64,000 nt of DNA, taken from Gimesia fumaroli (lineage in GTDB: Bacteria; Planctomycetota; Planctomycetia; Planctomycetales; Planctomycetaceae). The notes below the pieces were generated by a model. It was not told the DNA's origin. It worked only from the letters and a program-made list of their open reading frames with translations, and ran no database searches. The DNA lies in contig NZ_CP037452.1 of the NCBI RefSeq assembly GCF_007754425.1, positions 1,934,664 through 1,998,663 of the forward strand, read 5' to 3'. Of this stretch, positions 7,581-15,867 are shown piece after piece. The first letter of the stretch is position 1; every line of letters starts with the position of its first letter. Made by a program: the position numbers and the translations under genes.

Positions 7581-8015
7581 TTAAGAGAGGGCGTTGTGGT
7601 AGAGGTGTTCGCCGTTATAAACGGGTTCCCATTCAGACTTTGTCATCTCATGAAAATAATCGGATGATGGTCGAACGAGGATATAAATCAGAGATCCCTG
7701 TCGATCTTTGACAATGATGCCTTTGATTTGAGACGGTGCCACTTTGTAGCGGACACCATTTGTTATGGCGAATTCGGCAGGGATGAACACAGGTTTTGGT
7801 CTGAGGTGACTCATGCCACCGTCTTCAAGCAAGGGAAGGGGATATGTTCCGGCCCAGCGAACGAGCTCCAGATTGTGACTGAACAGAAATGGGATTAGCT
7901 GCGGTTTGCCTTTATGGCGAAATGTGACCAGGCCATCACTGGTAGTGAAGTTTTGAAGCTGCTCAGTCTGGGAGTTTGTAAAGTCGGAGAGATTGAACTG
8001 GACTGCATCACACAT
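7581..8015 (-). CDS. Hypothetical protein at the edge of the cargo segment
   Basis: A 144-residue soluble protein, strand-rich, with segments such as PKPVFIPAEFAITNGVRYKV and IKGIIVKDRQGSLIYILV. I do not recognise the family. It is the first gene right of the lysis-type cluster, and composition shifts to A+T-rich from here on. It may be cargo carried by the prophage. Confidence 0.55.
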   Translation of the reverse strand: MCDAVQFNLSDFTNSQTEQLQNFTTSDGLVTFRHKGKPQLIPFLFSHNLELVRWAGTYPLPLLEDGGMSHLRPKPVFIPAEFAITNGVRYKVAPSQIKGIIVKDRQGSLIYILVRPSSDYFHEMTKSEWEPVYNGEHLYHNALS

Positions 8016-8028
8016 TGATGTGAGAGGG

Positions 8029-8382
8029 CTATTGAGCTTTTCGAGAGTTGCAGATATTACAGCTTATAGTGACGCCATCATAACCTGACTCCCGAATAAG
8101 ATTAACCAGTTTTCTATCATGGTCCCAGCAGGCCATGCAGTAGATACTGTCATTTAGGGCATCTTCGTGCCCCTCAACACAGTAGTAATTACCATGCCTA
8201 ACAAGCTTATTGTCTGTTTCAAAAGCAGATTCTAATTCTTTCAGCTTCTCTTTGAGAGCGAGATTTTCTTCTCTCAATGTAAAAATGTCATCACTAAGAT
8301 TGACAATTTTTTCGTACAGTTCTTGATTGCCAATCTTTTTGATTAACTCAGTGACTTCTTTTACATCAGAGATAATGCTCAT
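8029..8382 (-). CDS. Coiled-coil protein with a C-terminal zinc-ribbon-like site
   Basis: A 117-residue protein. Residues 1-55 form a long heptad-rich helix (LREENLALKEKLKELE); the C-terminal half has cysteines in the pattern YCVEGH ... YCMACWDHD ... ISCNICNS, suggesting one or two zinc sites. Similar coiled-coil plus zinc-ribbon proteins are scattered in bacterial genomes without a known role. It lies 13 bases upstream of the previous gene and probably shares its transcript. Confidence 0.65.
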   Translation of the reverse strand: MSIISDVKEVTELIKKIGNQELYEKIVNLSDDIFTLREENLALKEKLKELESAFETDNKLVRHGNYYCVEGHEDALNDSIYCMACWDHDRKLVNLIRESGYDGVTISCNICNSRKAQ

Positions 8383-8407
8383 TTTAGTTCCATTATTCGT
8401 TCAGAGA

Positions 8408-9625
8408 CTAACTCTGCCAGGGGAAGAACTTGTCCCCTAAAGGAGGTATATCAAACAGTGAGACTTTGTAAAGAACAATGTAAAACAGACAGCTGATCGT
8501 GTATAAGCTTAGCGACGTTCGAATGACAGATGCTGTTCTCAATGTGTAGTCTATTGTTGAATTGTCATCACTCTCTTTTATTTCACCCGTTTCAATATGT
8601 ATTAGATTGCTACTGGCATACCAAAACAAGCCCAGAGCTAGTAAAGAGTTCGCCGCACTGGCAACCTGCCAAATGGGAATAGAATGAGGCTCAATAAACA
8701 TCGAGAGTTTTGAAAGAATGGAACTGTCTGAGAACCGCTCGTTGAGTTCATTGATTCCTGTGAATATCAAAATTTTAAACACGAACAAAACAAGTACAGC
8801 AGAAGACACAACTGAGATTAATCGTCCCCAACTACTTTTGTTGATTACTTTCAATCGTGTAATCATTTTTGTTTTTGGAGTTGCTTTTGGAATGATCCAA
8901 AGTAAGGGGGCCCAAACTATTGAAGTGGATTTTAAGGAAAAGCGATAAATGATAGGTCCAGAATAAAATAATAAAAGAGTAACGAGGAACCAACAAAAAA
9001 AAGAATATGGCTCAAGAAATATAATGACCAATGAAATTAGTCTTCTTATTAATGAAGTTTTCGGATCAATAATAAGGTCGAAATTATATTTTACTCTTCT
9101 AAAAGAAATGTCAAATACGAATTTACAATACGTTACAAAATCTAAGATATCAAAGGATATTTTATTTTTATTGAGTTGAATACCAGGAACTAACTCTGGA
9201 GGGTGAAATAGATCAGTGCACACACAAATTTGTATCCAGTTGCATGGTATTCGAGTAATTGTTTCGATGGGGCGCTTAATAATTCCCATGATCATTGCGA
9301 AAAGGCGACATAGAAGAGGAACAAATAGAAGTGTGCAGAAATACAAAAAAAAGGCAAGTATTTTTTTGGTCCCTACACTCTGAGAATAGTTGAGTATAGC
9401 CAAACTTTCGTATTTCAGGAAAGTATGTAACGCAAGATTACAAGAAGATTCAGTTCTCAGTAAAAGCAACGGTGCTACGCAAGCACCAACTAGAACGTAA
9501 TCCCATGTTCCTAAATAACTGATGGCAAGCCAAAGTGAAAATGAGACAGCAGCGATTGTTTCTATGATCGCTAGCAAACTGACTTCTAAATTATTGGCAG
9601 ATTGAGGTGTTGAATAAAGACGCAT
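8408..9625 (-). CDS. Polytopic membrane protein, unknown family
   Basis: A 405-residue, A+T-rich gene product with about eight hydrophobic segments: roughly residues 18-60, 88-118, 185-225, 233-245, 270-290, 318-338 and 365-392. A polar loop (about 130-180, PCNWIQICVCTDLFHPPEL) separates the halves. No transporter motif or catalytic motif is visible. It lies in the cargo segment, leftward, 26 bases upstream of the coiled-coil/zinc-ribbon gene. A membrane effector of a defence system is one possibility and a phage receptor-blocking protein another; neither is supported by a motif. Confidence 0.65.
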   Translation of the reverse strand: MRLYSTPQSANNLEVSLLAIIETIAAVSFSLWLAISYLGTWDYVLVGACVAPLLLLRTESSCNLALHTFLKYESLAILNYSQSVGTKKILAFFLYFCTLLFVPLLCRLFAMIMGIIKRPIETITRIPCNWIQICVCTDLFHPPELVPGIQLNKNKISFDILDFVTYCKFVFDISFRRVKYNFDLIIDPKTSLIRRLISLVIIFLEPYSFFCWFLVTLLLFYSGPIIYRFSLKSTSIVWAPLLWIIPKATPKTKMITRLKVINKSSWGRLISVVSSAVLVLFVFKILIFTGINELNERFSDSSILSKLSMFIEPHSIPIWQVASAANSLLALGLFWYASSNLIHIETGEIKESDDNSTIDYTLRTASVIRTSLSLYTISCLFYIVLYKVSLFDIPPLGDKFFPWQS

Positions 9626-9741
9626 GATTTTTCTTTGACTGTAGCATCCACTCTTTTATTAAATTCTTACTATCTGCCGAATCTTGACAACAAAAAAACT
9701 GATATGCAACCACTGAAACCACAACACTTGTCTGAGGAAGC

Positions 9742-10092
9742 TTAAATCCCCAGCTGATTTTTAGTTATGTTCTTCAGCAAATCTCCCATTAGATCAACGG
9801 AAATTGCCCCACCAATCTCCTTTGTTTTCTCTATTGCTTTACCCCAGATCGTAGGTGACTGTGCTGCTTCCAGGAAGTCGTGCCCTTTGTTAGTGAGTCG
9901 TGACAAATGGACTGAGTTTCCTGCCCTTGTCTTTGTCTCAAAGCCTTCAGCCAGCTCTGCATCTAGAACAAGGTATTTGTGATACTCTGCTGTTTCACCG
10001 TCCCACTCGCCTATTGGTTCATCTTCGTCTGGTAGACTATCTGCTTCTAAGTTAATTAATATTTCTCGTATTAAATTCATGTTACGTTTCAT
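9742..10092 (-). CDS. DUF2513 family protein
   Basis: A 116-residue protein. The N terminus MKRNMNLIREILINLE is the signature opening of DUF2513 (compare MKRDMDLIRKIL), a small winged-helix-like family frequent in prophages and genomic islands with no known function. The LSRLTNKGHDFLEAA segment is the conserved 'L(T)xxGHdFLd' motif that ends the domain. Start at ATG 10092 follows GAGGAG. It overlaps nothing and follows closely on the upstream hypothetical gene. Confidence 0.8.
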   Translation of the reverse strand: MKRNMNLIREILINLEADSLPDEDEPIGEWDGETAEYHKYLVLDAELAEGFETKTRAGNSVHLSRLTNKGHDFLEAAQSPTIWGKAIEKTKEIGGAISVDLMGDLLKNITKNQLGI

Positions 10093-10103
10093 CTGATTAC
10101 TCC

Positions 10104-10388
10104 TCAGCAATTTAATTCTGCTGCTCTCTCTTCCATGGCCTCAACCGTAAGGAATGCTGACAAATCTCCGAAACCATGCACTTCAATACCCCCTGTTTCA
10201 GAGATGGTTATTGCAGCCGGAACAGTTTCAGTTCTTGGGTCGTCTTCATCAAACCCGATTTTTTTCTCTATAGTCGTAAATGAAACTATAGTAGCCTTGT
10301 AATAACGAGGAATTAGGTCACCTCCCTGATCTTCGGTGAAATTCGCAATACATGGTATTCTCATCGGTAGCTTAATATCTTCGCTCAT
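10104..10388 (-). CDS. Hypothetical cargo protein
   Basis: A 94-residue acidic protein with no recognised domain. It is strand-rich in the first two thirds and ends in a helix (LTVEAMEERAAELN). It sits 11 bases upstream of the DUF2513 gene and likely shares its message. Confidence 0.5.
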   Translation of the reverse strand: MSEDIKLPMRIPCIANFTEDQGGDLIPRYYKATIVSFTTIEKKIGFDEDDPRTETVPAAITISETGGIEVHGFGDLSAFLTVEAMEERAAELNC

Positions 10389-10445
10389 TTTACCCTCATA
10401 GAAAATTTTAAACGTATCTATCGTGGAATTACTAGCCGCCCAATT

Positions 10446-11420
10446 TCAATTCCTGCCCATACTTTCAACCAACTGCTCTAACTCTTGGAGTTCTTTCTTT
10501 AGACGTCGAATTCGCTGAAGTATTTCTGTTTGAGCTGAGCTTTCTGATGATGGGACTGAGTCAGTCAGTCTAGATCTTGGAAGCGTTTCTACAATAGCCT
10601 CTAATGGCGAAGAGGTACCTGTATCGAAAACAGCATCGACCGGCCTGTGATCACTTAAGGTTGGACTTTTGGGTTCATCAAAGTCACCTTCTCGGACAAT
10701 GATCGTAGACTTCGGATTCCACGCATTGGCTTTTCCGTTTACGAACACAAAATCTAATACTGAATTATAATTCGTGTTTGCATTGGTTTTGATAAGCGTA
10801 CGAGGTCGAACCCATTTGACGCTATTTCCTTTCACCATTTCCTTGAACGCAGGGTTACCAGGTCCATTGGGAATATCGTAGTCAAAATTAAAATCACCGA
10901 CGACAATGGTAGGAACGTTCTGTTCCTTCATCCACTTTCTGAGGCCTATTGCTTGTCGCTTTCTTTTTCCGTAATTATCTCCAGAATTTCCACGGTAAAG
11001 ATGATTCACCATAAACCAAAACTGCTTACCATCTGCTTTACTTTTTAACCTGACAGCTAACGGGGCGCGTCCATTTTCCATTTTCAAATCGTGCATTTCG
11101 AGTTCAGCGGTTTTCTCGAACTTATGCGAATTCCAAATGAGTAGAAGTCTATCAGCCCCACCAGTCTTTCCGCGTTTGTATTTGAAGAATGCATTCTCTC
11201 CCGCTGCTGCTCCGACCACATATTTGATTGCATTCTTTTTCCTAACTTCTGACAGTCCAATCAGGTCGTATCCGTCAAAATCAGCCAGTTGTTGTGCGAT
11301 AACATCGGAGTCATTTCCGCCGCTTTCAACATTCCAGGCAAGCACTCGAATTTCTTCTGAGTGAGCAGTGGATACAAAAAGTAAACAGCCAAATATCAAT
11401 AGCATTCTCGACAATTGCAT
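10446..11420 (-). CDS. Secreted endonuclease/exonuclease/phosphatase (EEP) family protein
   Basis: A 324-residue protein with a signal peptide (residues 1-20, MLLIFGCLLFVSTAHSEE). The catalytic core has the EEP signatures in order: LAWNVE near residue 25, IGLSEVR near 55, VNHLY near 135, VVGDFNFD near 170, and SDHRPVDA near 250; these carry the metal-binding Asn/Glu/Asp and the catalytic His. A Ser-rich linker leads to a C-terminal coiled coil (RIRRLKKELQELEQLVE). The ATG at 11420 follows AAGGAG. It should act outside the cytoplasm, probably cutting DNA or a phosphodiester. It is divergent from the TIR cassette and 160 bases from it. Confidence 0.8.
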   Translation of the reverse strand: MQLSRMLLIFGCLLFVSTAHSEEIRVLAWNVESGGNDSDVIAQQLADFDGYDLIGLSEVRKKNAIKYVVGAAAGENAFFKYKRGKTGGADRLLLIWNSHKFEKTAELEMHDLKMENGRAPLAVRLKSKADGKQFWFMVNHLYRGNSGDNYGKRKRQAIGLRKWMKEQNVPTIVVGDFNFDYDIPNGPGNPAFKEMVKGNSVKWVRPRTLIKTNANTNYNSVLDFVFVNGKANAWNPKSTIIVREGDFDEPKSPTLSDHRPVDAVFDTGTSSPLEAIVETLPRSRLTDSVPSSESSAQTEILQRIRRLKKELQELEQLVESMGRN

Positions 11421-11488
11421 CTCAGCATCTCCTTGAATGTGATAAAGTGAAATAGACGCCATGGCACCAATTTTTACAGAAAGTGATT

Positions 11489-11540
11489 AAAAATACACTC
11501 ATTCAATTGCTGTAATTATGCTAATAGTCAAAAATACACT
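11489..11540. repeat. Direct repeat AAAAATACACT upstream of the TIR cassette
   Basis: An 11-bp exact direct repeat at 11489-11499 and 11530-11540, spaced 41 bases, about four helical turns. It lies between the divergent EEP nuclease and membrane-protein genes, where both promoters must be. It could be a regulator binding site; a chance repeat in A+T-rich DNA is also possible. Confidence 0.35.
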
Positions 11541-11580
11541 TGTTCTGAAGGTTTTTCTACTAGATTTGCAGAGGAATGAC

Positions 11581-12528
11581 ATGGGTGATTTGAATAAACT
11601 GATAGAAACCGATGGGGACAGTGTTAAGGGAAAGTTGATCCTTCTGATTGTAGACAAATTGTTCATCGGGGTAATTGTTGCAATAGTTGTTGTGGGATAT
11701 GACTGGTATCAAACCAATGAACAGCGAGAAGTACTTAAGATCCAGCAAGATAAAGACCGACTTGCCATGTTCTATGCTGGAATCGAAGATAGTCAAAGTC
11801 GTCTACTAGCAATTTCTGCTCTAACTAAAAACCGTGAGGAGCATCTTTTATTAGCTCTTACACGTACATACCCTAGCGAAGTTCTTAATTCTATCAGAAC
11901 AATTGATAGGCTTCCAAAGTTGCAAGAGGATAGTTTTCCTAAGCTGAAAGAGAAAGTTAGTCAAGTAGCTTTGGAAGCTGCTATCGAACGCATTTCAGAT
12001 TATGAGATGATTGTTAATGATTATCATCTTGAAGGACAGACGTTAGTAAATCGCCTAAGTGAGCTGTCGAAAAAAATCAATAACTTACAAGGGACAGAAG
12101 ATGATCCGCAGATATTTGTTGAGTTTGAGTTGATCCGTTTGAATATAAATGACCTTATTGAGCGATTAAAACATAGTTCAGATTCAACACAAAATAACTT
12201 GGCTTTTGATTTACTAAACACGAGTTTAAGGTTAGTTAAAACTAATATCGAAAATAAAAAATTCGCCATGGCAAGTAAGAGCATTGAATCTATTCGCGAT
12301 GGTATTAAGGCTGAAATGAAGAAGAAAAAGACATTATGGGACAGAATTTATTCAAATTTCAGCGACTATACTGCTCTTGTTGAAAAAGAAGACAGTAAAA
12401 GCGTACAGAAAAGAAAGAAATTGCTTATTGCTATTAAAGCGACAAACAATCTCCTACAAACTAAAAATTCAAAATTCATTGCGTCGGTCTGTCATGAGTT
12501 AGATAGATTTCCTTCCCAATCTAAGTGA
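11581..12528 (+). CDS. Single-pass membrane coiled-coil protein preceding the TIR-NB-ARC gene
   Basis: A 315-residue protein of no recognised family. One membrane helix at about residues 18-40 (ILLIVDKLFIGVIVAIVVVGY) is followed by a long, highly helical cytoplasmic or extracytoplasmic part with coiled-coil stretches near residues 55-75, 140-185 and 215-270. I chose ATG 11581, 5 bases after GAGGA; the ATG at 11518 lacks a ribosome binding site and would place the second AAAAATACACT repeat inside the gene. It runs on the same strand as, and 124 bases ahead of, the TIR gene. It could be a sensor, anchor or effector partner; this is inferred from position. Confidence 0.65.
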   Translation: MGDLNKLIETDGDSVKGKLILLIVDKLFIGVIVAIVVVGYDWYQTNEQREVLKIQQDKDRLAMFYAGIEDSQSRLLAISALTKNREEHLLLALTRTYPSEVLNSIRTIDRLPKLQEDSFPKLKEKVSQVALEAAIERISDYEMIVNDYHLEGQTLVNRLSELSKKINNLQGTEDDPQIFVEFELIRLNINDLIERLKHSSDSTQNNLAFDLLNTSLRLVKTNIENKKFAMASKSIESIRDGIKAEMKKKKTLWDRIYSNFSDYTALVEKEDSKSVQKRKKLLIAIKATNNLLQTKNSKFIASVCHELDRFPSQSK

Positions 12529-12543
12529 TTTGTAGCTTTTTAT

Positions 12544-12549
12544 TTGACA
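12544..12549 (+). promoter_or_regulatory. Possible -35 element ahead of the TIR gene
   Basis: TTGACA matches the -35 consensus and lies about 100 bases ahead of the TIR start codon. I see no convincing -10 hexamer at the right distance (ACTTAC at best), so this is weak. If real it would let the TIR gene be transcribed independently of the membrane-protein gene. Confidence 0.25.
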
Positions 12550-12652
12550 TTTTCCCAGACTGCCAAACTTACTTCTGTAGATGCACCTCATTCTATTGAG
12601 AAGATACATAGATTATGTGGCGGTCATACTTTGATAGAAATGGGCTTAAAAT

Positions 12653-14833
12653 TTGTCAGAACAACATTTTGAATTCGATGTTTTTCTTAGCCACGCCAGT
12701 GCTGATAAATTAGTAGTGCGGGAGTTAGCAGAGCGTTTAAGGAAAGATGGGCTACGAGTGTGGTTGGATGAGTGGGTGATCAAACCCGGTGATTCAATCT
12801 CACTTGCCATTGAACAGGGGTTGGAAAGATCGCGGATGTTAATTCTCTTTATGAGCAAAGCTGCCTTCGACTCCGAATGGGTCGCGCTCGAACGACATAC
12901 CTCGCTCTTCAGAGACCCCACCAACCAAGAAAGACGGTTTATACCACTACGACTCGATGACTGCACAATTACGGATGTACTTAAACAGTTTGCTTATGTT
13001 GATTGGCGCGAAAAAAATCAAGATCAATACAATAGACTATTAGATTCTTGTCGAAGTGGGAATGACTCCCTATCACAACTTTTCTCTATTCCATGGTCGA
13101 AAAACAAATGTTTCACAGGCCGTGAAAATACTATAGTTGAAATACATAAGCGATTATCAATGGATAGTAAGGGTGGTTCAGTAGTTGCACTTTCTGGATT
13201 AGGAGGAATGGGTAAAACTCAGGTTGCTATCGAATTCTGTTATCGGAATAGAGAAGAATATAGAGCGTTATTTTGGATTAGTGCAACAAGTCGACAAGCT
13301 TTTCAGCGTGGACTTATTCAAATTGCGCAAAGACTTGGATTAGGGATTGGCCACTCATATGACGAGAACAAACTAGCTTTGGCTGCAAAAAAATGGCTTT
13401 ATAAACAAACAGACTATCTACTAATTCTCGATAGCTTGGACGACCCTTCAATAGTATCAGAATTCTTGAAAGACGAACCACGAGGACACATTATTATAAC
13501 AACACGCAGACACCTCTTAGATTCTATGGGAATAAATGACACCATAGCAATAACTGGTTGGTCAAAAAAAGATTCATTTACTTTTTTGGAATCAAGAACT
13601 GACAGCAAGATCACAAAATCGAGCGAATCTAAAGCTGTTTCTCTACTTTTCCAAGAACTTGAGGGGTTTCCTCTTGCATTCGAACAGGTTGGGGCATTTG
13701 TCTATTCGACTGATGTCACTTTCTCATGGTATTTGGAGCACTATCAAGAACGAAAACTAGAACTCTTAGAGAGAGGTATACCAACCCAAGGCTCATATAA
13801 CGCATCTGTCGCCACAACATGGATTATCAATTTTTCGCAAGTTAAGGAGGAGTCAATTTCTTCATTCAAGCTTCTCGAATTGTCTGCGTACTTTTGCAGT
13901 CACAAGATTCCTATCTTTTTAATATCTAACGGAATAAGAGCGTTTCAAAAAAAAGAATATTCTAAATATTATAGTGAATTGATAGCCACAATTCCATCCG
14001 AAGATCGAATTGCTGTTTTTGACGTGCTGCAACCCCTACAGAAATATTCCTTGATCACGATACAAGGGCAATATGAGAGCTATAGTATTCATCGGTTAGT
14101 ACAAGAGGTAATGCGGGATATCACAAGAGAATCGGCCAGTTTCCTCGGTAAATGTGCAATGAGTCTAGTATCCGAAGCACTATCTCCAGAAAAGGATGAA
14201 TCGGATCGTTTGTCGTTAGATGAAAGAGGGCATATCCTGCCTCATGCTGAGTATATAATAGATTCACAGGATACTACCGATATAGAATTGAGCCTCTATG
14301 TTAAATATCTTTTGGCAACAGCAGAAACTTCAGCCGATTTCGGAAGAACTGAATACGTGATAGAACTCTTGAAAAATGCGTTTGAGATATGCAGCCGAAG
14401 TGATTATGAACCTTTAGTCTGGTGGGATCAGCGCACTGAAATTGCACAATTTTTTCATGCTATTGGTCAAGAGTCAGATGCGGAACATGTTCTCTTCAGT
14501 ATTATTAAGGACTTCAATGCAAGATATGGTAAAAATAGCGATGCTTCCGCATTGGCTCGATTACAATTGGCATGGTTTTATTTAGAAACTGGTCATCTGA
14601 GTGAAGCACTCATTATTTGCGAATATGCTACTACTGACCTCGTGAATAAACCTAAAATCGATGAGCCTTTTGATTTCGTCATTGAAAGAGCAGCATGTAT
14701 TGCAATGCGAATATTCATGCATTATGGGCTCTCAGATGTTGCACTGGAACTAGTGGACAAGATAAAGTGTCGAGGACCCATATTTAGCGCCCTATTAAAA
14801 AGAAAGTTGGAAGAAGAATTTCCTAATGTTTAG
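12653..14833 (+). CDS. TIR-NB-ARC-TPR protein (bacterial NLR-like)
   Basis: A 726-residue STAND protein. Residues 8-135 form a TIR domain beginning FDVFLSHASAD; the expected catalytic Glu of NAD-cleaving TIRs is Glu80 in SEWVALE. The NB-ARC module spans about 150-420, with P-loop GLGGMGKT (182-189), Walker B LLILDSLDD (about 262), IIITTR sensor motif (about 283) and a GFPLAFEQVG stretch matching the GxPLA motif. The C-terminal third is helical and TPR-like. The start is TTG at 12653, because TAA lies two codons upstream and no ATG or GTG precedes the TIR domain. In characterised bacterial homologues TIR degrades NAD+ or makes signal nucleotides on infection; that role is inferred here. Confidence 0.88.
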   Translation: MSEQHFEFDVFLSHASADKLVVRELAERLRKDGLRVWLDEWVIKPGDSISLAIEQGLERSRMLILFMSKAAFDSEWVALERHTSLFRDPTNQERRFIPLRLDDCTITDVLKQFAYVDWREKNQDQYNRLLDSCRSGNDSLSQLFSIPWSKNKCFTGRENTIVEIHKRLSMDSKGGSVVALSGLGGMGKTQVAIEFCYRNREEYRALFWISATSRQAFQRGLIQIAQRLGLGIGHSYDENKLALAAKKWLYKQTDYLLILDSLDDPSIVSEFLKDEPRGHIIITTRRHLLDSMGINDTIAITGWSKKDSFTFLESRTDSKITKSSESKAVSLLFQELEGFPLAFEQVGAFVYSTDVTFSWYLEHYQERKLELLERGIPTQGSYNASVATTWIINFSQVKEESISSFKLLELSAYFCSHKIPIFLISNGIRAFQKKEYSKYYSELIATIPSEDRIAVFDVLQPLQKYSLITIQGQYESYSIHRLVQEVMRDITRESASFLGKCAMSLVSEALSPEKDESDRLSLDERGHILPHAEYIIDSQDTTDIELSLYVKYLLATAETSADFGRTEYVIELLKNAFEICSRSDYEPLVWWDQRTEIAQFFHAIGQESDAEHVLFSIIKDFNARYGKNSDASALARLQLAWFYLETGHLSEALIICEYATTDLVNKPKIDEPFDFVIERAACIAMRIFMHYGLSDVALELVDKIKCRGPIFSALLKRKLEEEFPNV

Positions 14834-14897
14834 TATGTTTACAGAGACAAAGATTAGTCTTTTAAAACAGATAAGGTTTAGGTTTAAGTGACTACTT

Positions 14898-15524
14898 TCA
14901 ATCCTTTATTCTTTCAAATTCAATCACCCACACAAACGGGTTTGATTCGGCAGAATAGCCGCGTTTCGCATTGATCTCGTCCCAGCCCTCGAAGAATGCA
15001 TTGATGTCTTCGTAGCCTTCTTTGCGGGCGTCTGCTGGCCTGATGTTGCAGACGCGTTCGAGCCGGACATCTTTAATTTCGAGTGTCAGTCGAGAGTAGG
15101 ATTTCGGCATAAACAGAGGCGATTTCCATTTGTAGCCATACTCTTCACGAATTTCGTCACCTTCTGCATCAACGCCTGCACGGTATGAAATCCCGTTTCG
15201 CATCGGATACTTCATGCAATCCACCATCAGCAGCTTTGGCTTTCCTGGAAGAACATAGTGGTCGCTGTCGAGTTCTAGCCACGTCTCCCTAATCCAGAGC
15301 CGATCACCAGGTTGACCGTGCGGGCAGGTGACGTCTTTGTATTTCCTGTATGGCCCAGCATCAGTCCAGCAGCGCCAGAAGTATTCCCCGGTCTCACGAT
15401 CGATTAGATGCTCGATCTCGTCGTAGGCCTCGAAGCCTTTGGCAACTCGCCGCGTGTGCGTTTTCAGACCGTCGATGATGTTGTTGATTGATCTGCCGTG
15501 GCAGATGAGTCCTCGCTCTTTCAT
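14898..15524 (-). CDS. ASCH-superfamily phage protein
   Basis: A 208-residue protein. The landmarks are characteristic of a phage ASCH-like family: N-terminal 'GRSINNIIDGLKTHTRR', then PGDRLWIRETW near residue 75, and SPLFMPKSYSRLTLEI near residue 135 followed by a VRLERVCNI strand. ASCH domains are PUA-like beta-barrels thought to bind RNA or modified nucleotides. No catalytic role is known for the phage members. Its start overlaps the stop of the hybrid gene to its right (ATGA). Confidence 0.75.
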   Translation of the reverse strand: MKERGLICHGRSINNIIDGLKTHTRRVAKGFEAYDEIEHLIDRETGEYFWRCWTDAGPYRKYKDVTCPHGQPGDRLWIRETWLELDSDHYVLPGKPKLLMVDCMKYPMRNGISYRAGVDAEGDEIREEYGYKWKSPLFMPKSYSRLTLEIKDVRLERVCNIRPADARKEGYEDINAFFEGWDEINAKRGYSAESNPFVWVIEFERIKD

Positions 15525-15850
15525 GAATACATCTCCATCAGTTGCTTACGGGTTTTGTGGTCTGGTAATGGTGCCTGTGAGAATTCCGGGAATTCATCGT
15601 AGATCTGCCCGCAAAGTTCACGGCCCGCTTCTTTCTTGTTCACGCCGCCCCACTGTTTGAAGAAGAAGGGAACGCCGTAATACTCGCAGTGATTCAAGAC
15701 ACCCAGAACCCAGGCCTCTCCTTTCAGTTTGAACCCAAGTCCATAGGTCCGCGCGTCTTCATACGGTGGAGAGAAGAACGTCAGGTTGACTGCGTTGTCC
15801 TTCTGCTTCTGCATCCATGGCAGACAATCCGTTGCGATTAGATTCAACAT
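15521..15850 (-). CDS. Hybrid ORF: DNA methyltransferase N terminus joined to DUF5131 C terminus
   Basis: A 109-residue protein made of two unrelated pieces. Residues 1-48 are the start of an amino-methyltransferase, with motif IV as FFSPPYEDARTYG and the usual following 'FxLKGEAWV'. From about residue 49 the sequence turns into the C-terminal end of the DUF5131 (phage Gp37/Gp68) family, GVPFFFKQWGGVNKKEAGREL...YDEFP. Neither part could be a complete domain. The simplest reading is an in-frame deletion that fused two neighbouring phage genes. The frame is intact, with ATG start and coupled stop, so it may still be translated. Family assignments are from recalled motifs. Confidence 0.65.
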   Translation of the reverse strand: MLNLIATDCLPWMQKQKDNAVNLTFFSPPYEDARTYGLGFKLKGEAWVLGVLNHCEYYGVPFFFKQWGGVNKKEAGRELCGQIYDEFPEFSQAPLPDHKTRKQLMEMYS

Positions 15851-15867
15851 CCTGCTATCTTTCCCCT

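Noticed and set aside
12640..12672. ATG start at 12640 for the TIR gene
   Set aside because: It is in a different frame and stops after ten codons; the TIR frame has a stop codon two codons before the TTG at 12653.
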